DNA from: Nautilus pompilius
Taxonomy: Eukaryota; Mollusca; Cephalopoda; Nautilida; Nautilidae
Length of the DNA: 64,000 nt
Direction of reading: 5' to 3'
Assembly: GCA_018389105.1 (NCBI GenBank)
Contig: JACATO010002186.1
Location: 3,548,501 to 3,612,500, forward strand
Part shown: positions 25,103-36,860 of the stretch, in pieces
Layout: the number at the start of each line of letters is the position of its first letter
How positions within the stretch are numbered: the stretch's first letter is position 1
Made by a program: the position numbers and the translations under genes
Notes under the pieces: model-generated
Told to the model about the DNA's origin: nothing
What the model saw: the letters and a program-made list of their open reading frames with translations, nothing else
Databases searched by the model: none

Positions 25103-28100
25103 TAAAAAATTCCACTGATTATATAAACAGAAAACATCCTACATCCTTAGTTTTTAATTTGTTCTTTTATGATAGTGTTTGAATGCTGGTTATTATTCTC
25201 CAGAGTTGAGATGTCATGTATGGAATTTGTGCAGGTTCCTTTCCCCAGTGAAGCTGTTGGTGATTTTGATTTCCTTTGACACATCAGCAAAAGTTGGCTC
25301 TTGTATGTATCCCAGCTGCCTGACCAGTGACAATAGAAATGGAGAAACTGTTTTATTACACAGAATCACTTTGCTAACAAAATTTAATCATTAATATTAC
25401 TTTTTTTTAGAAATCTTTATTAAAAGAAATGTGGAAAAATTCCCTACTGACCGGTTTCTAGTTGTCAGAGAGAGGGAGAGATTTTGTACTCTAAGGTTCA
25501 AACTTGTGTTTTGATGGTAAATGACTACTAACCCGAGTGAGTAACTTAACTGTCAGTCATGTTAAAACATTTTATATTGACACTGTCAGATAATTTAATG
25601 TTTTGAAAAAGAAAGAAAGGCAAGGTGCTCCTTTCTGTCTGTTATATTTAATGTCAGACTAAAGAAGTAAATTAGAAACCATCTGGCATAAGGTCAATTG
25701 GTTGTTTACAGCAAAAAAAGAAAAAAAAGTACATGGACTTGAAGGGATCTTGAAAACTAAAAAGTTCTTCAATTTTGCTTAGCGTAGAAAAATGTGGAAA
25801 AGTGCTTATGAGCAATTTCCTGTAACTTTGAAAGTTTTTCACATGGGCAGACATTGTTCTGACTGTTAAAATACTGAGATTTTAAACCTAGTATTTGACA
25901 ACGATGAAAAGCTATTTGCAAGTAAATACTTTTCTCCACAGTTTATTACTGGAAGCATGATACTATAAAATGTTGTTTAAAATAGTCTGATAATTTATTG
26001 CAAAGTTTTTCACAATGCAGATTTTAGGACAATTGCTATTTTGTTGCCTAAGTCATGTTTTTTTTTTTTTAAATTCATTTTGGTTGTCTTATAATAAAGG
26101 TGCTAACAGCAATGCGTTGTTATTTCAGAGAACTTTAATATCACGATTACAGGGAGATAAATCTTGTTACTCTGAGAAAACTAAATATTGCACTTTTTTT
26201 TTTCCCCGTCAGAATGAAACATTTTGATTTTGATTTTATTTTAAACCTGTAGTTGTAGCTTATGTTCTTTTTTTTAAAAAATAAATTCTGATTTAAAATA
26301 TCTAGAAGTCTGTTTTCATTTATTTAACAAAACTTTTGTCAAGCTCGAGCTCATAAGAAAAAGAAAAAAAAAATTAATTGGCACGAGTTGGCCGCCCACA
26401 CTGATGACTGTGGAGGCTGAGAAACAAGATTACTAAGAACTAACCATCCAAGTTAAGAAAAATAGGGAAAATACTGATCGTGATTATGTGTGTGGACAGT
26501 GATTAGGCTGGCCAGACTAATTTATGGGTTGCAGGGAGTTGTCACTGGTTGATAGATTACTTATTGGTCTATGATAGGAAATTTAAAAACTCTGAATGTT
26601 CTTTCAGGGGATTTTATTCCAAAGCTGCTGTTTTTTTTTTTTTTCTTTCTCTCTCTTGAGTTGTAGACTCCACAACTTTTCTCTCTCCCTCTCTCTTTTT
26701 TTTTTTGTTGTTCAAATGCTTTCATACCACAGAATTCTTTCTGTTGGACCTGGTAGTTTAGTTCCTTATTTAACTAGAGATCTAAGGACACCTTTAGTGT
26801 ACTATTACTTCATGAAAACACCCCCCCCTCTAAAAATAGGGGTGGGGTTTAATTACAAAAATATGATGGTACAATAAGATGTGTGCAGCATTCATTGTAT
26901 GCCCAACTATATCAAACAAGATTTTGATGATGATTTACTTTTCTCAAGATATTACATTTTGTCAGCAAGTCACTTCTAGGATTAGTCTCTAACAGGCTCT
27001 GTGTTAATCTTTCCATTCATTCAAACCACACCCCTCTCTCCTCTCCTCATTTACACTCTTTCATCTGACTGGCAAGATTCCTCAAAGCTGTCGGCTTTAT
27101 AATTTTCAATTCGAAGAAGAAACTTCATGCTTAAAAAGTGGCTTTTACTTGTTGAAGGAAGTGGTGATTTGATCACAATATGACAGGCTCTTTTTTTGGT
27201 CTGTAAACAGAAATCAGTTTTCACAAGCATTATTTGGTGGGTGCTAGGGATATTTACAGAGGCACTGCAAGGATATAACTGAAAATGTGCTTAGGTGGGG
27301 GGAGGGTAGTGGATTCAGGTATATTTAATATGCAAAACCTGTTTGTTTTTAAAGTAATAAAGTGAACATTGGTTAGCTATTAACTAATTAAATAGTAGTG
27401 CATAATTTTCTTTTTATCATCATTATCATATTTTCTGCTGATTATCTTTTATTTTGTTAAATAATTAAATACATGAATACGTATTTTATTCTTTGTCACA
27501 TACAACATTACATCTCACTGTTTATAATAATATATTATTTGATACGCAATGAGTTTTGGGTAAAAGAAATTGTTTTAGATGAAAATTCAGTCAATCTTGA
27601 AATGTGAGGTATGCCCCCTAAAGTTAGTTGTTTTAAACAGGTTTTTCACATGAAGCTAAGGGTACCAGTCAGTTTGCAAATATACCAAATGTCCCAACTT
27701 TGAAGTGCTTACTCACAGAGAGCATTGTGCTCTGTATATTTGGTGGATTGTTGTTAGCAGAATAGGTAGGCAGATTATACTGATAGGTAACTTTCCTAGT
27801 TAAGCGTTTGTTTGACTGGCTGAGCTTCACCAGGTAGAAGAGAATGGTGAATCCATTTGTGGAATTCTATTTTCTAGATACTTTTGAAATAGTCAATTTT
27901 ATCAGTTGCTTAGAAACAGCTTGATCTGTGATTTCAATTGGAGAGAAGGAAGTTAATTAGTAAGCTAGCTCTCTCTAGTCCAATATGGAAAAAAAATCTG
28001 CCAGGATTCTTTAGATGGTAAAAAGAAATGCCTAAGCTGTTATTCCTGATAAGATCAAGCAGATTCTTCTCCTGATTTTATAAATAGTTGAATTTCAATA

Positions 28101-28157
28101 CTTCGTTTTTTAACATTTTCTTTGGCATAAAGTTATTCTGAAATAAATAAATACATA

Positions 28158-29395
28158 CAGTAGTAGACAAAAGTTTAAGCATGATGGCAGAACAAACATA
28201 AATTAACAGGTAAAATATGTAAAAAATAAATAAAAAAATTCCAGCTCAGCTGTGGTAGAAAAGCAATTTCTTGTTCTTTTGATTGATGTATTCATCATCA
28301 AGATTGGTAGTAAATATTTTGCATCTGCTCCCTTGTATTATTACAGAATCTCATACCAACAAAAGTTTAAGAATGAAACAAACATTCAAAATTTTGTCAC
28401 AAAACCAAATTTGTCTTGGTAATATGAGATAAACAGATCGGAATTATTAGTATTTGGTTGAATAGCAATACACGTGAACTATAGCCCGATAGCGCTTGTG
28501 CAAGGAGTCCACAAGATGAATGCACTAATATAAAGCCAAAGTCAACTGAATAATTTGGAACAATCTATCGTAATTTCTGTGCCCTTTCATCTTAATAGCT
28601 TTGTCTATATTGCTCCGTTGATTCTCAATTGGATTCACTTTCATCTAACCGCCCTAGAACTGGAAATCTTTTTATCTTTGTGCTTCGGCTCAACACTGGC
28701 AGTCATATGTTTCAGATAATCATCATGTTGAAAATTCAGCTGAGATGGAGGCAGTCTTCAGAATATGATTCTAGTATATTGGTCAAAATGTTCAGGTAAA
28801 CAAATTAACTCATCCAGCCCTAGATATGATGAATAGGGTCTGTTGCTTTTCTCAGTTTGATACACTTTGGATGGAATGCTTCATCAAGTCTTCGCTGCAA
28901 ATAACTTCAACAACCATCTGATCCAGATCTCTGAAATCTTGATTCATTGAACTAGAGGTTTCTGGCCTACACTTTCAGGTCTAATGGAGATGGTCTTTAG
29001 AAGACTAATGTCAGGTCCTTTGATCCCTCAAGGAAACAAAGGTTTCTTCTTGGCAACACATACCAGCAATTTGAAATCACAGAGCTGTCTCTGGGAAGTT
29101 CTCTGAGATCCAGTAAGTCTTCCAAATTTCCTAAATTGTCAACAGATTCCTTGTGATAATCCATTTTGGACAGGCACTTTATTTTCTGATCAGCCTGAGC
29201 ATCAATTTTTTGGAGTTTGCAACTTCTGTGGCAATTGTGTAGCCTCTGATTTTTTCATATAGCCTTAGGTTACACAATAAGCAGTTTTGCTGTCCATGTC
29301 CTGCTTCACAACCTTAGAATACAAGATTTTCTTTCTTTCTTGCACAGTTCCACAATCCAAGTGTATTTCATTGGACTTAGACCGGCCCTTTTACC
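28158..29395 (-). mobile_element. degenerate Tc1-like transposon
   Basis: The + strand left end is TA (28156-28157) then CAGTAGTAGACAAAAGTTTA, a typical Tc1-type terminus. The transposase would read on the minus strand and is riddled with stops and shifts. Two motifs survive: HDDYLKHMTA (about 28696-28734), corresponding to the second catalytic Asp block, and NPIENQ (about 28617-28640), corresponding to the conserved NPIE motif after the third acidic residue. A second copy of the terminal motif (ACAAAAGTTTAAGAATGA at 28359-28376) lies 192 bp inside the end, in direct orientation. This resembles the IR/DR arrangement of long-ended Tc1 elements. I could not find the opposite terminus, so the right limit is where similarity to transposase-like sequence fades. 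Confidence 0.72.
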
Positions 29396-30779
29396 CATTG
29401 TAGAATGGTTAAAATATTATGCATTATTTTACTATATTTTATTGTTTGGAAGAAAAAAAACCAAACAAACCACAAATATAAGCAGTTGGCATTGATGATC
29501 TTAAACATTCATCATAGTGTAAGAAAAACAAGTGTTATGCAGAATATTTATTACCAATTGTTTTGATGAATCAGTTAATTGAAAGAACAGAAATTGCCCG
29601 CCTTCCAGTGTATTGCCAATACTAGCACATTCATTTTACATATTTTATGTGCAAATTTGTTTTGTTTTTACACCATTCATAACTTTTGTCTGCTACCGTG
29701 CACATGTTTTTCATTGTCAGCTTCTGTGATGCTATACATAAGTACAGTTTTTATTAGCAGACAGTTGGCATTTCTTCAACCTTTCGTAGCACAAAAGAAA
29801 ATAAAAATTTCTCATTTACTTAGCTGCTTAGTCTTATCTTGTATTGTTACCAAATGCGTACAAATGCTGAAGGTATGTCCTTTTGGCACCATTTTGCAGT
29901 GTAATTTAAAAAAAAAAAGATACAATTAAACTGAATTATAAAAATGTTAGCAACTGTAAGCCAGCCAGTCAGTTCACAGCGCAAAACTGTGAATTAGACC
30001 CCCGTCCTATATCCTCACAAAAGTAGTAATGTCTTTTAAAATGGATGAATTATTTTATTCATGGTATGATATTTTACAGATAACAAACTATATAAAAACT
30101 AATTTGTCACATTTTTGCTTTATAACTTGGCTATTTTTTCTTAACAGTCTGTGGTTTTATCAGCAGCTGAAGTACATTGCTCTTCACACTTACCATTTTT
30201 CTTAATAATAACCCCTAAATGTCTTTTTTCTGAAACTTTTTTCAGTGTATCTCCTGCACTATAACGATTGATTTTCTTTCTTTCTTGTGTGGATCAGTTG
30301 GTTGGTTACTAACCTTGGCATAAATTTTAGCCAAGTAGTACTGCAGTCCTAACTAATGACTTTATTAGGGGAAATGTACTAGACTAGTGATCAATTAAAG
30401 TTAGAAGAATTGACCGATTTTGTAGCCTCACTGTGACTTGCTGCTCTAAATTTTGTTACAAACTCAACTTTTTTATGTTACAAGAAATATAATTAATTCT
30501 GTTAAAAGTAAAATTCTTTATAGAATTACATATTTTGACTCTAATAAATCTAAAATCTAAGTGAAGAATGTGCAAGATTGCATTTCTTTTTAGTGACCCC
30601 CTCCCCACATTTTCTGCATTATTTGTTTAATTCATGCTAATGTAACAGTTAGTGCTCACTTATAATTAAAATAAGTTTCAACTTGCTATTGACCAGCTTT
30701 ATGTATTAGTTAATTTCACACACTGAACATTAAAACCATGTACTAACTGCAAAAGTTTTGAATTAAACGTTGCTTAACG

Positions 30780-31300
30780 TCTGATGCCAGCTGTAGTTGA
30801 AAATGATAACTAACTGATGGTAGTGTATTATCTCTTGCATAGCAATCAGGAAAATTGCATTGACCCGATCAGTAGCAATCAGTTTTCAATTTGCTGGAGA
30901 AAATCCCCAAACAAAAATTAAGGCCTCAAATTGCTTTCTCAAGGGATAGACCAAATGAGCGGTCTCTTTTGTGTGACCCTCCCTAATATTACCCAAGGTA
31001 ATAGGTAGGGCCTGAAATGATACATGGCTGCATGCCCTCAGTGACTATCTGGTAATACCTGGTGGTGAACTCTTAATTTGATAAAATTATTGATTAGCAT
31101 TGTAGACTACCTATCAATTTCCTGGGCTGGGTTTGTGTCAGTGGAGGTTATTTGAAGTATTGATTAATTGTAATTACTGTCAGCAACAAACTGTGTAAAA
31201 TAACATGGAACCAGCATTAATTACTGAATGCATACCACATTTCAGTTTGTTGATAAAATCTAGTTTGTTTCTAAGAGAAGACTCCTAATTGTTAACTTTC
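30780..31300. promoter_or_regulatory. candidate intronic regulatory block B
   Basis: This complex, non-repetitive block contains TTGATTAATTGTAATTACT at 31160-31178, identical to 21765-21783 in block A. Apart from that word the two blocks do not look like copies of one repeat. A regulatory role is inference. Confidence 0.3.
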
Positions 31301-33954
31301 TTTTAATCGGAGCGATGGATAATGACAATTTGTGGAGATCTTGAAAGGGGGAAAGAAAGCAGGCCTAGTAAAAGCTGCTATTTGAATACACACTGCTTAT
31401 CTGCTCATTGATGTGACAGCATGAAATTAATATTGGCATTTCTAACTTAAACCATTTTAAAATACCAAAAAATAAATTTTATAGAAGCGAATTTTTAGCA
31501 ATTAATGAGCACTGATAATTTTATTATTATTGGAATATTTCGCTTGATAGAAAAAGAGAGATCAAGAAAAGTAAATGCACGTTATTATCCAGATGAAAAT
31601 TCTGATTTTCAAGTACAACTTTTATTTTATTATTATGTGTACACCTGCATGCATGTGAGTGCGCGAGAGAAGTGGACTAGGGGCTCGTCTTGCTAAATGT
31701 GGTTCTAAGATGTTGGACTATTTGAAAGTTTGTTATTTATAATAATGAGAAGCTTTGTCAACAGTCAATTTTCATTGAACAATTCTAGATTAGTTCACAA
31801 AATGTTTTTAATCTATAATTCACACTGAGAATCTATCAACTGTCAGTCCTAAATCACTGGCTTTCATTTTATTCATAACGATAGTTTATTCTCTGTAATA
31901 AAGTTCAGAAAAATGTTGTTGTATTACCTTTAGATTTTGATGAAATTTGGTTGACATTAAAGCAACTATTGATGAGCTAATCCACACAAATTTAAGATTA
32001 TTAAATAACACTGTTGGTGCTGCTACATCTGCAGTGGACGTCAGATATGTATGGTGTTTACCAATCAGGCTGATCTTTGGCGCAGGTGACACATGGAATC
32101 TTGTATTGGCATGTTTGTTTTGTTTTTTTTTATTTTGTATCTAAGATTCTATAAACTAAATGTCCATAAAGAACTTTCTATCAAAAAAAAAAAAAGTAAA
32201 ATGACAAGAATTTGCAAAATGTGATTATAAAATATCTTAAATGATCTATGTAGTGTGCTATTTTCTCTCTCTTGTATAGGGGAAACTGTTTATTTACTAA
32301 ATTAGTTTGTACTTTTTGAAAAATTTCATGGACAGAAAATTCAAATGTTGCTCTATTTTGATTGCTGATTTTTCTTGTTTTTTAAAAGCATTAAAAAACA
32401 CATTCTTCGGGTTTCTGCCTTAGAACAAGCTTTGTGTGTACATGTTTGTTGGGCGAGCAGTAAATAACAAAAAAGGTTTGTTTCATTCACTGCTTTTTGA
32501 GCAAGTTTGATTGATTCTTAATGTTCGGGTATAGTTAACCATCTCTTACTTTTTGGAATAATAAAATTAATATCTTGAAGAAACACTGGAAATAAAACGC
32601 AATTTTGTACTTTAAAAAAAAAATTAAATACTTGCTATTAGAATTAGCACTGAGACTTATGACGGGATATTTCTGAGTTATGAAAAGAATTCCGTTTTTA
32701 TTACTTCATAATTGAAGCTGCTATTTAAAGATATTATCAGCCACATAAAATAGTATAACATTAGGAATAAATTTGGGAATGTGAGTCTTCTGTCTGTATT
32801 TTCACAGACCCCCCCCCCCACATCTTGGTAAAAGCAACAATATTTGCTTTAACTACCTGTTTACCTCCAAGAGAAACTGTTTGTCTGCAGATATCATCAC
32901 ACGGTTTCTACTTTTGTGAGTATGTGTAAGCATATATGGGGAGTGGTCAGGAAGATCTGGAAGATAGGGATTATTGATTTGAGGGAGTCTCATGTTAACA
33001 TGAATCAAACATGTTGTCTTATTATTTTATTTTATCAAACGTTGTCTTATTAATTTATTTTAAGTTAGGCATTTAAAAATAAGCCAAAACGCGCTTATCT
33101 CATAATTTACTACTGCATATAGTTTGTATATTAGCATATGACTTAGAAAGTAGTATGATAAGTTATATAGCTAGCAGTCTATGTGTGTTTTCCTGTCTGT
33201 CTCTCTTAATGCTCTGAGGTATTAATCTATCTACCCTTGTGTATCTGCCAAAAGTCACATCTGAAATATGTAAATATGAATGGTTTAGGTGGGAAGATAA
33301 CCAGCATACATGTGCTCTGTTTCTTTACTGAAAACAGGCAAATCTATGGTATTTTTCTGCTTGTTAATCCTTTCTCATTCAGAATGGACAAGATCAACTG
33401 AAAACAGTTAAGCATTGATAAATCATTGATTACTTCTGTCTTCACTATAGATAATAGTACATGTAGAAGGATGCCGTTCCACATTACCCCTTTTGGCTAT
33501 TTGTATTGCTTCATTTTTTTATGGAGTAACTTTGCTTGGATTATCTAGTGTGTTATCTACCTGTGTTGTTATTATCTACTTGATGGAATCTGAATCATTT
33601 TCTTATGATGTGAAGGTCTCTAGTGTAATGTTTACACCTCAGATCTCTCTCTCCATTTGATTAGTTGGACAGTGATAGAGAGACACTGGATGTGGATGGC
33701 CAGTGGAGTTGAGTCAGCAGCAGCCAATCATTGTGCCTACGTTTTTTGTAGTTTATCAGCCCAAAGATTGATGTTCATGATGATAATAGCCCAGTGGGAT
33801 TTTCCTGGGCTGTTACCAAAAGATTTCTTCCACTAGATGGCTAAGTAGACAAACTTATTCAGGGTTACGGACTGACACCCGTCCCTAAAAGGAGTTTTGC
33901 TCCATTGAGGTTTTTGACTCTAACCCACTGTCTTCTCTTTAGAGATAACCACGC

Positions 33955-34232
33955 ATACATTCAAAGTCACATGTACTCCCCCAAGTAGATAAACTGTTAT
34001 ACAGCACATAGCAGGCAGGCAGAGCTGACACCGCCTGGATGGACACTACCACCAGGGACATGAAAGAGTTCCTGGCAGGAAATATCACTTTTGGTCTCCA
34101 TTCTGTGCCATCCATTGAGGGTTTTTGCACTGGAGGACAATAAAATTAATGTTGCAAAGTTGTCCAAAGTGATGGCATTGACAAAAGTCAAGAAATTGAA
34201 CCAGTAATGGCACATGTGTGGCAATAGTCAGG
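33955..34232 (+). pseudogene. piggyBac-type transposase relic
   Basis: Read on the + strand with shifts and stops removed by eye, the segment resembles the N-terminal part of the piggyBac transposase (DDE_Tnp_1_7) domain. A Trp-containing segment precedes DMKEFLAGNITFGL (about 34057-34098), then HSVPSIEGF. After a shift comes INVAKLSKVMALTKVKKLN, then an in-frame stop and WHMC. The family pattern here is a 'KaFLG...mG' helix, a 'P...yW' turn, then a 'sR.rF..i...lh..dN' block, and the order and spacing agree. There is at least one frameshift, and stops near 34010 and 34207. No terminal repeats or TTAA sites were identified. I am fairly but not fully sure of the family. Confidence 0.6.
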
Positions 34233-36751
34233 TGATTTTACTCTGTTTTTGACTTTCTACACTTTAAGTTGAATTTTCCTTTCATTTTCTGGGAATATGT
34301 CCATTTCATTTGAATTACTGAGCTGTATTCTAAGTCTTTTAGTTATAATTGCACCCATCTTGGAAATTGTCTGAAAACTTGTGGATATTAAATTTTGAAT
34401 TTTTGAATGGGAAAGGGTTAAAGGCTGTTTTATTCATAGCATGACCAGAGTCAACGATAGATTACCAAAGAACTCAATATTAACTACACATCAATGAGAA
34501 ATGTTATCATGAAGTCTCCAGAGATTAATGTCATTGCTTTGAATGGTGAGATCAGAGGACATATCTGGCAAGACCCTCAAGTATTGGCGGTGTACTGTTC
34601 TTTGAGTTAAAGTTTCAACAATTTTCATTTGAAAGTTGCTCTTTGATTTGAAGAGGTTCTTGTGAAAACCTTTAACTCCAGTGTTTTAAGCCCTGGGCCA
34701 AACACAGAGGCTGGATATCATAGTTTTGGCTGCTAACTGGCATGGAAAGAAAAATGTATTTCCGTTGTACCAACAATATATACAGAGATTCAATGACCAA
34801 GTTCTCCATGCCGCATCATACCTTTTGTGTAACCACAGTCTGGAAGAGGAATGGAGGCATTTAAGTTCTCCTCTAAGCACCCCATAACCTTGAAATTAAT
34901 CCATTTTGAGCACCCATGGTAGTATCCGAATTGTCAGCCACCAGCAGGCTGTTATGTTGTGACAGAATTCCAGGAAGCTCTCTTTCACATATGGGAGGAG
35001 CCGGATCAAATCATGATTCACACACTCTTTGATTTAGTGCCAAACAAGAAAGAGATACTTTGTGCTACATATGGAGGCTCAACCAAGTACCAACACAGAA
35101 TTACACACCTGATTTTATTTGTCATTTTTGACAAAGATATTGTAATATCAGGTGACCAAAATATTATGCCATGGCACATTGTTTGCCTGCTGCATTTGTG
35201 CTCAAAAAAATTCCTGTGTAAATTGTGAAAGCCATCATGTAGCTTTAGACTGAATGGTTAACCAACTTACTGAGTGACAATAAAATGCGTGAAAATGAAG
35301 TTAAGAACAAAAGTTGCATAAATAATGAATTTGGAAAAAGTCATAGGAAATTGTAGCATGACAATTTTATTCATTTTAGATATTTTTGTTTGTTAAGATT
35401 GCAAAATCAATTCAGATAGATCTGCCAGTTTAATTTAGTTGTACTAAATCCATGAGTGCTGGCTAATTTAGTGAGATCTGCCATAGAGTTGTTAAAATTG
35501 GAACGTGGAACTGGATATGTTACTTAAACACACAATGCATTGACGGACGCATTATCTTGCTTTATTTGTAAAATCTCAAGAATTTATTTCTTTACAATTA
35601 TATGAAAAATAAACAGTTTTCAATGCAGCCACATCTGTTACTTTTTTAAAAACAGAGAATAATCTAGCATGTTGTCACTAAACATTTGGACTTATTTTAA
35701 AAGAGATTTTTCTTTTTTTTTTTAAAGTATAATATTGCATATCAATGAAACCTTATGTTTGTAAACGTTCTTACTACTAAAGATAAAATTTAACTTCAGA
35801 CTCATTTGGTTTACATTGTGCTAGTGATATTTTAACATTATTCTATAATATTACAACGTTCTATTTGTAAAATTAAAGCAATTTTACATAATTTTTATTT
35901 GGATTTCTTCTTTTCCTTTTGATTGCTTATTAAAGCAAGAGTAAACAAAATATCTAGAAATAATGAGAACTATTTAACTATTTGTTGCATATTTTTGGCA
36001 AAACAATATATAATGTGTGTTCTTTATTGATGTGAATAAGTGAATTTTTTTCCTTTGAAATGTATTTGTTTTGCCATTTAGAAACTTGTAGTAGTTTCCC
36101 ATTTTATTTTCCATATAGAATTTTATATTGGGACCAATAGAAAGTAATGGAAACACTTTTCACAATTTTCAACCAACTTAAGCTGAGATGTGTTAATTGG
36201 TCACTTTGGTACTATGACAGTAAAACGGTATGTCAACAATAAAAAGATCATCAGTAATTTGGTCATTAGTAAACAGGTTTTAAAATTTATCATTTTGACA
36301 GTGAATTCTGCTAAATGACAAACATTCTATAAATGAAAAAAGGTGCAATGTTTGACATGGAATAAATCATTTAAATGTAGCCTTATTTGTAATGGTAGTG
36401 CTCTGATTCCTCAGTATTGAGAATGTAAAGAAGCTACAAATTATATTCCTTGGCTAAACAGATCCAACATCTGCTTGGGTATTATTAGCTGGTGGTCAGG
36501 TTAATGGAGTCGAACAGAAGAAGGTGCACATGGAGAGGACAAGGAAGGAAATGTGTTATACATAAATTCAGCTTTACTTTCAACAATGAAACTGTTTCAA
36601 AGCAAATAACAGTTGATATATTTGAATTCATTCAGAAAAAACCTTTTCTTAAAGAATGTTTCTGATAGAATCTGTAATGTCTGCAACGTCTAGATACCAA
36701 CTTCCACACTCTTAATGCAAGTATTTTCTAAATAATAATTCTGTTATTGGA

Positions 36752-36860
36752 TGGTTTGATATGTAATAGAAATGTTTATAAATCCAGATTGTCTGTGTAG
36801 TGAGTATGAAGAAAGCCAGCCACTCAAAGCTGCTGCTGGCAGCTATGGTAATGTTTTGTA
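36752..36860 (+). repeat. small dispersed repeat, copy 1
   Basis: It shares TTTGATATGTAATAGAAATG, TTTATA, ATCCAGATT, TATGAAGAAAGCCA and GGCAGCTATGGTAATGT-like words with 40352-40445, in the same order and orientation. Similarity stops sharply on both sides. No coding content. Confidence 0.7.

Noticed and set aside
29579-29929. A 116-codon + strand open frame
   Set aside because: Hydrophobic, Cys/Phe-rich translation of T-rich intron with no motif, ending in an A run. It is a chance frame.
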